From: Flavobacterium cupreum
GTDB taxonomy: Bacteria; Bacteroidota; Bacteroidia; Flavobacteriales; Flavobacteriaceae
Direction of reading: 5' to 3'
Assembly: GCF_003996965.1 (NCBI RefSeq)
Contig: NZ_QWDM01000001.1
Coordinates: 186,001 to 250,000 of the forward strand
Length of the DNA stretch: 64,000 nucleotides
How positions within the stretch are numbered: position 1 is the first letter of the stretch; each line of letters starts with the position of its first letter. Shown here piece by piece: positions 29,566-37,678 of the stretch. A model generated the notes under the pieces. That model saw only the letters and a list, made by a program, of their open reading frames with translations. It did no database searches and had not been told where the DNA came from. The position numbers and the translations under genes were made by a program.

Positions 29566-30222
29566 TTATTCTCCTGTTTCACTGTGGGATGCATCTACAG
29601 GTTTCGATTGCGAAGAGCCTTTTTGCCTTAGAAATATCGACAATGCAATAATCGCAAATACGGAAAGAAACTCACTTTGCCAGTTCTGAAATGATTCAAA
29701 CCAAAAGCGGGATTCGCCCAGGTACGCTGAAAGTGAAACTGCCGGTTTTCCGTTTAAAAGGTTCATTGTGTTTTCGTCTTTTAAACTTCCGTATAAGTGG
29801 AGGACAAAAGAGGCCATAAACAATACAAACAAACTAAGGGTCAGAGAAGATTGGTAGAGTTTAAGCCAGATTCCGCCTTTTTTTACCGGCCACGGCGCAC
29901 CTTTACGTTGTGGAGACGGCTCCCGGTCTACTTCTTCCTTTCCCTCACATTTTTTTGATTCGGAAGATCCTTTTTGTCTCAGAAAAATAGTAAACCACAC
30001 AAACAAACCCATTTGTAAAAATTCGCTTTCCCAGTTCTCAAAAGTCGATTCAATAAAGTGTCCGCTGCCAAGGTACTGGTACATCGTGACTGCATGGCCT
30101 CCGTTTTCGGTAAGTTCTTTGTTGTATTCGTCAATACCAAAGAAAATCTGTCCGAGGAAAGCTCCTATGAATAATAGTATAAAAACCAGCGACAGACTGT
30201 TTTGGTAAATAATTTTTTTCAT
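29566..30222 (-). CDS. DUF6766-like membrane protein with internal duplication
   Basis: 218 aa made of two similar halves. Each has a helix (LSLVFILLFIGAFLG; LTLSLFVLFMASFVL), a loop with Y-L-G, then ENWESEFLQ / QNWQSEFLS, a second helix and the identical ending IFLRQKGSS. So the protein is a duplicated two-helix unit with four membrane segments. Function unknown; such genes occur in stress-related loci. Probably co-transcribed with ligD. Confidence 0.8.
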   Translation of the reverse strand: MKKIIYQNSLSLVFILLFIGAFLGQIFFGIDEYNKELTENGGHAVTMYQYLGSGHFIESTFENWESEFLQMGLFVWFTIFLRQKGSSESKKCEGKEEVDREPSPQRKGAPWPVKKGGIWLKLYQSSLTLSLFVLFMASFVLHLYGSLKDENTMNLLNGKPAVSLSAYLGESRFWFESFQNWQSEFLSVFAIIALSIFLRQKGSSQSKPVDASHSETGE

Positions 30223-30730
30223 GATAAAATGTAGAAATGAATACTATTGTTTTAAATCAATTTTTTGGCTTCCAAAAAACGATGTTTTCCCATCATTTGA
30301 TGAAAGTGTTGATGCTTTAGCGTATCAAAATTAAAAAGACGCCGAGAGAAGCGCTTACATAATTACAGGTGAATTTTATAATATTAGACGCTATGAACTA
30401 ATGAGTTAACAGCTATTTACAAGACGGCGTACTTATTTTAAACTGGCTCAGATCTAAATACAACCTACAAAATAATTTATTCTACAATTCGCATTTTTTT
30501 TATTCAGCTACAGATTAAATAAGAATGCGGGGTTAACCGCTTTTTAAACATGCATTCCGATTTTCCGTAGTACTTCTGTTTCCGGAAATGTTTTTCCCTT
30601 TAAAAGTTTAATTTTATAAAATTCTCAACATAGAATACTGAAAATTATACAATTACAAATTTAAATTGTATAAAAAAAAGAAAAACATAACTTCTAATTT
30701 TGGAATACTAATTATTTAAAACAAAAAATC
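30223..30730. other. Intergenic region between divergent genes, 508 bases
   Basis: No gene found. GAATGC / GCATTC inverted repeats flank a GCGG-ACCGC hairpin near 30515-30560. TAATTTTG at 30695-30702 fits the -7 consensus for the small Lys-rich gene. Confidence 0.4.
30695..30702 (+). promoter_or_regulatory. Candidate -7 element TAATTTTG
   Basis: Fits TAnnTTTG, 28 bases before ATG 30731; a TTG at 30666-30668 is somewhat too far for a standard -33. Confidence 0.4.
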
Positions 30731-30859
30731 ATGAACACAACAAATGTAAATGACGGAAAAAAAATGGCAGATAAAAAAACAGCCGGCAAAAGCAGTACTG
30801 ATAAAAATTCAGGAAAAGATGCCGGTAAAGCTGTGAAAAAAAGCCCTGCTAAAAAGTAA
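30731..30859 (+). CDS. Small Lys/Ala/Gly-rich basic protein
   Basis: 42 codons, ATG 30731 to TAA 30857-30859. Lys is about a third of the residues, with Ala, Gly and Ser, much like the tails of bacterial histone H1-like proteins; no hydrophobic segment. It lies 28 bases before the acidic/basic-repeat gene 30888-31160, probably in one transcript, and has a -7-like element upstream. Resembles the small basic ORF at 3426-3569 in size and composition. No family assigned. Confidence 0.55.
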   Translation: MNTTNVNDGKKMADKKTAGKSSTDKNSGKDAGKAVKKSPAKK

Positions 30860-30887
30860 ATCATTAAACACTTTTAAACAATTAATT

Positions 30888-31160
30888 ATGGAAGAAAATA
30901 AAAACCGTAATTATGATCGGGATGATCGTAATTACAACGAGGAATCAAATCAGACGAACCAGAGAAATGAGGAACAATCTGAAAAAATGGATACAAATCC
31001 TAACCGTTATGATGATACTGACAGGGATATAAATTCTCCGGAAAGAGATGAAGAAAACAGGAGAACCGGTCAAAACCGCGAAGATGATATAAATCAGAAT
31101 GATGAAAATTATGATGATGAAAATCGAAGAAACCCTCTGAGAAAAGACAGAGACCTTTAA
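30888..31160 (+). CDS. Highly charged Asn/Asp/Arg/Glu-rich disordered protein
   Basis: 90 aa, about two thirds Asn, Asp, Glu and Arg, with repeated N-Y-D/D-R-D-like blocks and no hydrophobic core. It is predicted to be disordered and hydrophilin-like. Similar in style to the acidic proteins of 10939-11559 and 31408-31644. A terminator follows directly. No family recognised. Confidence 0.7.
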   Translation: MEENKNRNYDRDDRNYNEESNQTNQRNEEQSEKMDTNPNRYDDTDRDINSPERDEENRRTGQNREDDINQNDENYDDENRRNPLRKDRDL

Positions 31161-31166
31161 AAAGGT

Positions 31167-31205
31167 AAGCCCACAGCTTTTATTCATACAGGTTGTGGGC
31201 TTATT
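31167..31205 (+). terminator. Rho-independent terminator
   Basis: AAGCCCACAGC (31167-31177) pairs with GTTGTGGGCTT (31192-31202) with one wobble, followed by T-rich sequence. Confidence 0.8.
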
Positions 31206-31407
31206 TATTTTCTAAAGCTTTTTAAATTTTCCGGAACAACCTTCCCTTCATAATAATGATAATTTATTTCCACAATATCCTCATAATTAAAATAGTATAA
31301 AAATTTACCAAAGTTATGTAAAGAAATTACTTCATTAAAATTGCAAATTTGTAAAAGATACCTTTAATGTTTTTTGAAATAGCAATTAATCACTTTAAAT
31401 ATATAAG

Positions 31408-31644
31408 ATGAACATCAATATAAATAACTGGCCGGAAATTCACCAGGTGAGCCGCAACGATGAATACGAAGCGGATTACACTGACGACCAGAATAACTCC
31501 AATACGGGCTATAATGAAGATTTACTGAAATACGAATTAACCCAGGCCGAAAAAGAAAAAGAATACCGTTTTGAGAATGACTATGATTCCGATCAGAATC
31601 CTGATTTCGAAATAAACGACAACGAAAAATATGCTACCGATTAG
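31408..31644 (+). CDS. Acidic Asn/Asp/Glu/Tyr-rich small protein
   Basis: 78 aa, acidic and hydrophilic (EYEADYTDDQNNSN, NDYDSDQNPDFEINDNE). A short helical segment DLLKYELTQAEKEKEYRF lies in the middle. No signal peptide. Followed after 49 bases by the YtxH gene, likely in the same transcript. No family recognised. Confidence 0.7.
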   Translation: MNININNWPEIHQVSRNDEYEADYTDDQNNSNTGYNEDLLKYELTQAEKEKEYRFENDYDSDQNPDFEINDNEKYATD

Positions 31645-31693
31645 TATATAAATTTAGCTTAAAATTGAACATTAACTTTAAAAAATAAACATC

Positions 31694-31915
31694 ATGGAAT
31701 CAGGTAAATTAGTATGCACATTGCTTACGGGAGTTGCAATAGGTGCAGCAATAGGAGTTTTATTCGCTCCGGAAAAAGGAGAAGATTTAAGAAACAAATT
31801 AGCAGATCTTAAATCGGATTATCTAACCAACTTAAAAGATAAAATTAGCGATTTTACAGGAGATCTTACAGGCAAAAATACACCAAACACCGGTGCTGCC
31901 AATCAGCCTGTATAA
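31694..31915 (+). CDS. YtxH domain-containing protein
   Basis: 73 aa. One N-terminal glycine-rich membrane helix (LLTGVAIGAAIGVLFAPEKGEDLR), the YtxH signature, then an amphipathic helix. YtxH proteins belong to the general stress proteins of Firmicutes and are widespread in Bacteroidota; their molecular role is unknown. A strong terminator follows. Confidence 0.88.
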   Translation: MESGKLVCTLLTGVAIGAAIGVLFAPEKGEDLRNKLADLKSDYLTNLKDKISDFTGDLTGKNTPNTGAANQPV

Positions 31916-31933
31916 CAAAATAACGTCTTTACG

Positions 31934-31980
31934 AAAAATCCATTGCAACTGAAACTTTTCATTGCAATGGATTTTTGTTT
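31934..31980 (+). terminator. Rho-independent terminator after YtxH
   Basis: Perfect 15-base arms at 31934-31948 and 31962-31976 with a 13-base loop and a T-rich tail. Confidence 0.92.
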
Positions 31981-32103
31981 TTCACACACTTTCAAAAATG
32001 AAATCTTGTAAAATCAACAAAAGATCATGTAAGGCTATCCTGTTGATTTATAGGTAATTTTAAAATTGAAAATAAAAAATAATAATTTCAAAAAAATAAA
32101 ATC

Positions 32104-32805
32104 ATGGAAACAAGAACAAACAGTCCGGCAAAATTTTTAAAGGAACATACTCCTAATTTAAAAAATAATGTTTCAACGTTTGAAAGAATCATTATGGTCA
32201 CCAGCGGTGCGTATCTTTTATACAATGGCCTTGCCAAAAAAGAGAAAAACATCACAAAAAGTACACTTGGAGGATCAATGCTCCTAAGAGGGATCAGTGG
32301 ATATTGTCCGGTATATGATGCAGTGGATCATCTGAAAAATGACAAAGCTTACAATGTGAATATCAGAGTGAGCAGTCTGATCAATAAACCGGTGAGTGAA
32401 GTGTATGCTTTCTGGAGAAACCTGGAAAACCTTCCTAAATTCATGAACCACCTGGAATCTGTAAAATCCATCAACTCTACCACTTCAGAATGGGTTGCAA
32501 AAGGTCCTGTCGGAATTGGTACACTGACCTGGAAAGCAGAAATCATAAAAGATGAAAAGGAAAAGCTTTTAAGCTGGCAGTCGTTAGCAGATGCCTCTGT
32601 TGAAAATGTGGGAAAAGTAGTTTTTAAACAAAAAGGAAGAGCAACAGAACTCGACATCACCATTTCATATCGTGCACCTCTGGGAATTGCCGGTGAAAGT
32701 GCTGCCAAATTACTAAACCCGTTTTTTGAGAAAATGGTAAATGATGATGTTCAGAACCTGAAAACCTATCTGGAATCCGGTCATAACAAAAAAGTAGTGG
32801 TATGA
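32104..32805 (+). CDS. SRPBCC (polyketide cyclase/START-like) protein with DUF2892-like N-terminus
   Basis: 233 aa. Residues 18-75 (VSTFERIIMVTSGAYLLYNGL, TLGGSMLLRGISGYCPVYDAV) resemble the DUF2892/YgaP-type membrane segment. Residues 85-225 form an SRPBCC fold: INKPVSEVYAFWRNLENLPKFMNHLESV, WVAKGPVGIGTLTWKAEII, ELDITISYRAPLGIAGESAAKLL. Such proteins bind hydrophobic ligands. Common beside stress genes in Bacteroidota; ligand unknown. Confidence 0.85.
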   Translation: METRTNSPAKFLKEHTPNLKNNVSTFERIIMVTSGAYLLYNGLAKKEKNITKSTLGGSMLLRGISGYCPVYDAVDHLKNDKAYNVNIRVSSLINKPVSEVYAFWRNLENLPKFMNHLESVKSINSTTSEWVAKGPVGIGTLTWKAEIIKDEKEKLLSWQSLADASVENVGKVVFKQKGRATELDITISYRAPLGIAGESAAKLLNPFFEKMVNDDVQNLKTYLESGHNKKVVV

Positions 32806-32810
32806 TATAA

Positions 32811-32849
32811 AAAAGCCAGCAAGTGAGAAATCATTTGCTGGCTTTTTTT
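32811..32849. terminator. Terminator after the SRPBCC gene
   Basis: AAAAGCCAGCAA (32811-32822) pairs with TTGCTGGCTTTT (32835-32846), ending in T7. Shared with the converging small lipoprotein. Confidence 0.9.
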
Positions 32850-32878
32850 AATTTACTAATTCAAAATGGTAACGTTTA

Positions 32879-33076
32879 TTAAGGCGTTACAGTTCTTGTG
32901 GTATCAACAGTTGCAGTATCTACAGGCGTTTGTGTACTATCAGTAATGGTCGCTGTAGAATCTGTTTCATAGGTTGTATTTTCACCTGCCGGAGTTGTGT
33001 CTTTTGTTTTACAGGAAACTGCAAGCCCTGCAATTACAACAACGATTGCAATTTTTGATTTCAATGACGTTTTCAT
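32879..33076 (-). CDS. Small Thr-rich lipoprotein
   Basis: 65 aa. Signal peptide with lipobox LAVSC (Cys22). The mature part is Thr/Asp/Ser-rich and low in complexity (TDSTATITDSTQTPVDTATVD), so probably disordered. No acidic export signal follows the cysteine, so it may stay on the periplasmic side. TAAATTTG at 33112-33119 (minus strand) fits the -7 consensus. Function unknown. Confidence 0.72.
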   Translation of the reverse strand: MKTSLKSKIAIVVVIAGLAVSCKTKDTTPAGENTTYETDSTATITDSTQTPVDTATVDTTRTVTP

Positions 33077-33188
33077 AATATGGGTTTTTTAATTAATACT
33101 AATTTATGTATCAAATTTAGAATCTTAACAGCCAATTTTGTTATATGATTCTGACATTTTATTATATAATATATTATTAATCAAATAA

Positions 33189-34298
33189 TTAATCCGGAAG
33201 TTCATCAATCCCAACCGGTTCAACTCTGGGCTGCGCATTCATATGATGCCTGTACCTGCTTGATGTTTCATAAGCTAATTTTCGAACCCGCATGATATTT
33301 CCCAACGGACGGTGTTCCGGCAGGCAGTGAAACGGATTGAAACTCAAAACATCATCAGCGTACACCCTGCGTTCCGGGCTAAACGTAATTTGAGGCAAGA
33401 TGGTCAGTTTTGCAATGGGCTGATAGGGGCTTTGCTCCTCCGGCCACTGTACCGAACCATCTTCCACCGGCATAATTTCCAGATTTGTGCAAAGTTGTGC
33501 ACTCATTTCAAATTCCGCTGTATTGGACTTAAAAAAGTCTGCTATCAGTTTGGTTAAAAAGGCATTTTCATCTGCTTCGATTTCTTCCTTATCTATTTTT
33601 TTGCCCGATACTTCTTTTACATTTTCTGAAAGCGGTTTTACATTGATTTTGGCCACATAATCACCATACCGAATTGCTGCCATACTAAAATACGTATCAC
33701 CTAAAATATGAGGTCCCGGGGCGCTCAGCTCGTTGGTATCGTCTGCAAGTCCCACGGCAGCAAGGACATTTTGTACCCCAACCGCAACCTGCTGTTCTAT
33801 TTTTTGAAACAGTTCGCCACTGTCTGCCTGTTTTTCGAGTCCCTCCTGCATCTTCAGGTATTCCTTTATGGTACCGGTCGGGATAACAGGATAATTTACC
33901 AGTAAAAAATCCTGTGTCAGTGCATTGGCCAGGTCCGGCAGTAATTTTTCGCCTTCTACTCCGATAATTTTTATAGCCATTCCCCTAAATGCCGACATCT
34001 TATCGGGTACAATAGATCCCTGTGCCGTAGAATATCGAATAATAACCGGATAGGTTTTGGGCTGGCTGAACAATCCCTGTGCTAAATGCTCCGGAAGATT
34101 ATCGTATATTTTCAATTCCCCTTTCAGGATTCCGTGACTTTTGGCATGTGCATCGCGAATGGCATGACGGTATTTTTCATACATCAGCCGGTTTACCCTT
34201 GCCATAGAATCTACAATTTTCTGACTGATCGCCTCTTCATCCGGTTGTTTTACTTCTATATTTTCACTGTAACGTATATAATTTGCTGACGCTTCCAT
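33189..34298 (-). CDS. Catalase-family heme protein (small-subunit, SrpA/y4iL-like)
   Basis: 369 aa, much shorter than classical catalases (about 480-750). Core features remain: distal H51 in RDAHAKSHGILKGEL, YPVIIRYSTAQGSIVPDK and FRGMAIKIIGV, the heme-pocket strand QDFLLVNYPVIP, and a C-terminal LAYETSSRYR with the probable proximal Tyr343. Members of this catalase-related family can be peroxidases or lipid-peroxide enzymes, so catalase activity itself is not certain. No signal peptide. It lies downstream of pdeM on the same strand. Confidence 0.85.
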   Translation of the reverse strand: MEASANYIRYSENIEVKQPDEEAISQKIVDSMARVNRLMYEKYRHAIRDAHAKSHGILKGELKIYDNLPEHLAQGLFSQPKTYPVIIRYSTAQGSIVPDKMSAFRGMAIKIIGVEGEKLLPDLANALTQDFLLVNYPVIPTGTIKEYLKMQEGLEKQADSGELFQKIEQQVAVGVQNVLAAVGLADDTNELSAPGPHILGDTYFSMAAIRYGDYVAKINVKPLSENVKEVSGKKIDKEEIEADENAFLTKLIADFFKSNTAEFEMSAQLCTNLEIMPVEDGSVQWPEEQSPYQPIAKLTILPQITFSPERRVYADDVLSFNPFHCLPEHRPLGNIMRVRKLAYETSSRYRHHMNAQPRVEPVGIDELPD

Positions 34299-34333
34299 AA
34301 TTTTTATTATTATTTTTTAAAATTGATTCTAAG

Positions 34334-34969
34334 TTATTTACTGTTGACAATAACAATTTCATCCCGCGCAATTGCATAAATAAGATCGCCTTGCTCCGGT
34401 CTCATAATATGTTTGCCTGTAAATTCTCCGAAAGCAGGTAAAATCATCTGATTTTCCTTCTGGAAAAAGCAGGGCAGTTTTAAAGACTGGCCTCCTAAAC
34501 CCCGCAGGGTAACCCCCGGATGAATATGTCCGGAAAAGTTAAACCAGCCTTTGTTTTCCTTTGGATGATGTGTTAATAAAAAACCATCGATTTCAAGGAA
34601 TTGCAAAACGTCTATCTGAATATCGGTATAATGCTTTTTATTAATAATATCGTGATTTCCGGCAATAAGAGTAATTTCGCTGACACAGCAGGAAACCCAT
34701 TCTTCGAATAAATCCCATTCCTGATTTTTGGAGCTGTGGAATAAATCGCCCAGAAAAATCACTTTTTCAGGACTGAAAAATGCGACTACCGTTGTCAGCC
34801 TGTTGAAGTTTTCTGCAATAGCATTGTTAGGAATGGCAACACCATGTTTCCTGAAATGTGACACTTTACCCAAATGCACATCAGAAATCAGGAGCCATTT
34901 TTTGCTTTCCCAAAATAAAGCACCACTTGGATGTAAAACGAATATATGATCTTGTATTGTTATTTTCAT
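34334..34969 (-). CDS. pdeM: Ligase-associated DNA damage response endonuclease PdeM
   Basis: 211 aa calcineurin-like phosphoesterase. Metal motifs: LISDVHLGKVSHFRKHG (D30, H32), FLGDLFHS, LIAGNHD, TTHHP-like LLTHHPKE and FSGHIHPG. Members of this group are Mn-dependent DNA nucleases encoded with Lhr-type helicase, ATP-dependent ligase and MBL exonuclease; all four are here. It lies only 2 bases after the helicase gene, so translation is probably coupled. Cytoplasmic. Confidence 0.94.
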   Translation of the reverse strand: MKITIQDHIFVLHPSGALFWESKKWLLISDVHLGKVSHFRKHGVAIPNNAIAENFNRLTTVVAFFSPEKVIFLGDLFHSSKNQEWDLFEEWVSCCVSEITLIAGNHDIINKKHYTDIQIDVLQFLEIDGFLLTHHPKENKGWFNFSGHIHPGVTLRGLGGQSLKLPCFFQKENQMILPAFGEFTGKHIMRPEQGDLIYAIARDEIVIVNSK

Positions 34970-34971
34970 AA

Positions 34972-37431
34972 TTATTTCATGTAGGAAGCTGTCATTTTTT
35001 TAATTCGTTCTGCTAATGTTTCGCTCGATAGTTTTTCTCTTAATCTGTCTGTAATTAACGGAAAACTGAATGGTGTTGGTTTGGCGCAGGATTTCCAGAC
35101 CATTTCCTGATTTTGAATTCGCTCTAAAGCCATAATCAGACGGCCTTCTTCCAATTGGTGTTCGAAGGTTTCGCGATACGACTGCTGAAACAATAAATTA
35201 TCGGGTTCGTAATCCCGAAAAACTTCAAACAGCAATTGGGAACCGCTTTGCAAATGCTTTGTTTTGACCATTTTTCCGGGAAAGCCCGTAAAAACCAATC
35301 CTGCAATCACGGCAATGTCCCTGAACTTTCTTCTTGCCATTTCGGTGGCATTAAGGCTTTTTTGCAGATCATCATGCACATAGGCTGTCGAAAATAAATT
35401 ATTATCCAGGACCTCCTGCATATTGATTTCCTGGTCCGAAAGCAATTCAAATCCATAATCATTGTACGCCAGTGAAAAACTAATCGATACCAGGAGACTG
35501 ATTCTGTACGCCAGTAAACTTGCCAGAGCTTCGTGTACAAAGCGTCCTTCAAACGGATAAAAAACAGCGTGATAGCCTTCCCTTGTTTTAAAAGTCTCTA
35601 TTAGAAATTCATCTGCTCCAGGTACAATAGATTCCTTTCGCTGTCTTGCAAATAAAGGCTGGAGCGCTTTTAATTCCGGTGACAGATTATCGGTGTTGGC
35701 GCGGTACAATTCCTGGCGAAGCAATTCACTCATTTGTGCCGAAAGTGCCATTCGGCCTCCCATCCAGCTTACCACCTTTGATATTTTTTTCGGATCTGCT
35801 TTTCGCACCAAAACCTGCATGTTCCGAATTTTGAATAATTCCAGTCGTTTACCGGCAAAAATAAAAGTGTCACCCGGTTTTAATTTGGTGATAAACCACT
35901 CTTCAATCGTTCCGATATAACCGCCGGTCATGTATTTCACATTTAAAACCGAATCGCCAATGATGGTTCCGATCTGCATTCTGTGGTGCATGGCGATCAG
36001 GCGGCTGTTGATTTTAAACCGTCCGTCTTCCTCTACGTCTACTTTTTTGTATTCGTCATACGCCTGTAAACTCTGGCTTCCGTTTGAAATAAAATTCAGG
36101 ATCCAGTTCCAGTTCTCTTCCGTCATCGTCTGATAACAGAAAGTTCCTTTCACTTCTTCAAAAATTTCGTCAGGGAAAAATCCGTCTGACACGGCGAGGG
36201 TATTGAGATACTGTACCAAAACATCCCAACTGTTTAAATACGGCACACGGTCTTCGATAACATTCTCTTCGACTGCTTTTTTTAAGGCCGAAGCTTCAAT
36301 TAATTCAATGGCATGCGTCGCCAGAAAATAAATGACACTTTCTTTGCCGGGCTGGTGTCCGCTTCGTCCCGCTCTCTGTAAAAAACGGGCCACACCTTTT
36401 GGTCCGCCTACCTGAATAATCGTTTCAACAGGCGCAAAATCAACGCCCAGGTCCAGACTTGAGGTACAAACGACGACTTTCAGTTCTTCATTTCGAATTG
36501 CGTCCTCGACCCAAAGGCGGGTTTCGCGGCTGATACTTCCGTGATGCATGGCCATTTCTCCGGCAAACTCCGGATACTTTTCGAGTAAACGCTGAAACCA
36601 TATTTCACAGGCCGAACGTACATTCGTAAAGACAAGCGTTGTTTTGCTCGCTTTGATAATCTTTGCAACTTCGTCAATCAGATGCAACCCCATATGGCCA
36701 CGCCACGGATAGGTTTCCATTTTATCCGGAATGATCGAAATGACTTTTATTTTTTTGTGAATGACCGCTTTAATCAAAACCGAATTTTGATACGCTTCTG
36801 AATTCACTCCCAGTAAAACTTCCTGTGCCTGCTGCAAATTGCCTATAGTGGCCGAAATTCCCCAAATACGCAAATTGGGTGCTATTTTTTTTAATCGTGA
36901 TAAAGCCAGTTCAGTCTGTACACCACGTTTGGTACCCAGTAACTCGTGCCATTCATCAATTACAATCGCTTCGCAATTGCCAAAAATTTTGTCGTAGCCT
37001 TTGGTGGCCAGCAGTAATTGCAGGCTTTCGGGGGTAGTGACCAGTAAATCGGGCATTTTTCCCTTCTGTTTGGCCCTTTCACTTGCCGACGTATCCCCGG
37101 AACGGATTCCGACAGTCATTTTCGTTTCCAGATCCAGCACAACACGTTCGGCAGCCTGTTTGATTTCTACCGAAAGGGACCGCAGCGGCGTGATCCAGAT
37201 GGCTTTGAGTCCGGGTGTGTGTTTTGTTTTATAGTTTGGATTTTTTTTAATGTAGTTTAAAACAATCGGCAGCCAGAGTGCATACGTTTTTCCGCTGCCT
37301 GTCGGTGCATTCAGAAGACCGTTTTTACCCTGCAAAAAAGCCGTCCAGGTCTGCGTCTGAAACGGAAAAGGTTTCCATCCCTGTTGATGAAACCAATCAT
37401 TTGCTACCGTAAAAAGCTGTTCTCTGTTCAT
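34972..37431 (-). CDS. Ligase-associated DEXH-box helicase (Lhr-Core type)
   Basis: 819 aa. Walker A NAPTGSGKTYALWLP (K48), DEWH box in VIDEWHELLGTKRGVQTELALSRL, motif III ISATIGN, and motif VI QRAGRSGHQPGKES. The C-terminal half matches the Lhr core (winged helix and beta-barrel domains, SRLIAMHHRMQIGTIIGD). Superfamily-2 3'-5' DNA helicase that unwinds DNA in the repair cluster with pdeM, the ligase and the MBL exonuclease. The ligase gene ends 247 bases upstream, with a repeat element between. Confidence 0.94.
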   Translation of the reverse strand: MNREQLFTVANDWFHQQGWKPFPFQTQTWTAFLQGKNGLLNAPTGSGKTYALWLPIVLNYIKKNPNYKTKHTPGLKAIWITPLRSLSVEIKQAAERVVLDLETKMTVGIRSGDTSASERAKQKGKMPDLLVTTPESLQLLLATKGYDKIFGNCEAIVIDEWHELLGTKRGVQTELALSRLKKIAPNLRIWGISATIGNLQQAQEVLLGVNSEAYQNSVLIKAVIHKKIKVISIIPDKMETYPWRGHMGLHLIDEVAKIIKASKTTLVFTNVRSACEIWFQRLLEKYPEFAGEMAMHHGSISRETRLWVEDAIRNEELKVVVCTSSLDLGVDFAPVETIIQVGGPKGVARFLQRAGRSGHQPGKESVIYFLATHAIELIEASALKKAVEENVIEDRVPYLNSWDVLVQYLNTLAVSDGFFPDEIFEEVKGTFCYQTMTEENWNWILNFISNGSQSLQAYDEYKKVDVEEDGRFKINSRLIAMHHRMQIGTIIGDSVLNVKYMTGGYIGTIEEWFITKLKPGDTFIFAGKRLELFKIRNMQVLVRKADPKKISKVVSWMGGRMALSAQMSELLRQELYRANTDNLSPELKALQPLFARQRKESIVPGADEFLIETFKTREGYHAVFYPFEGRFVHEALASLLAYRISLLVSISFSLAYNDYGFELLSDQEINMQEVLDNNLFSTAYVHDDLQKSLNATEMARRKFRDIAVIAGLVFTGFPGKMVKTKHLQSGSQLLFEVFRDYEPDNLLFQQSYRETFEHQLEEGRLIMALERIQNQEMVWKSCAKPTPFSFPLITDRLREKLSSETLAERIKKMTASYMK

Positions 37432-37470
37432 TTTGTTTTAATACTAAATTATTTTTTATAGCCACAATCC

Positions 37471-37596
37471 TGTCCTTTCGTCGCAGGAAATCAGAACCAT
37501 AGCGAACAGACAAGTAAATCGCATTCGAAATTCAACAAAGATTGGCGACTTTAGTTGCGGAGTTTCTCGTGTGATTTCTCCTTCGTCGAAATGACA
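37471..37596. repeat. 126-bp element with imperfect terminal inverted repeats
   Basis: The left end TGTCCTTTCGTCGCAGGA-AATCA (37471-37493) is an imperfect inverted match to the right end, whose reverse complement begins TGTCATTTCGACGAAGGAG and continues into AAATCA. No coding potential. The right end resembles short intergenic repeats I remember from Flavobacterium genomes, but I cannot check this here. Confidence 0.55.
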
Positions 37597-37670
37597 AAAA
37601 ATGCAAAAAATCCGTTCTAATCCGCGTTTTCGCATCAGCGAATCCGTGTCATCCGTGTACTAATTTCCCC
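37597..37670. repeat. Short ATCCGTGT/AATCCG-type intergenic repeat
   Basis: After the element above, ATCCG is repeated at irregular 8-20-base spacing, ending GAATCCGTGTCATCCGTGTAC. It looks like a second short intergenic repeat family lying between the two repair genes. Confidence 0.4.
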
Positions 37671-37678
37671 CAAAACAA

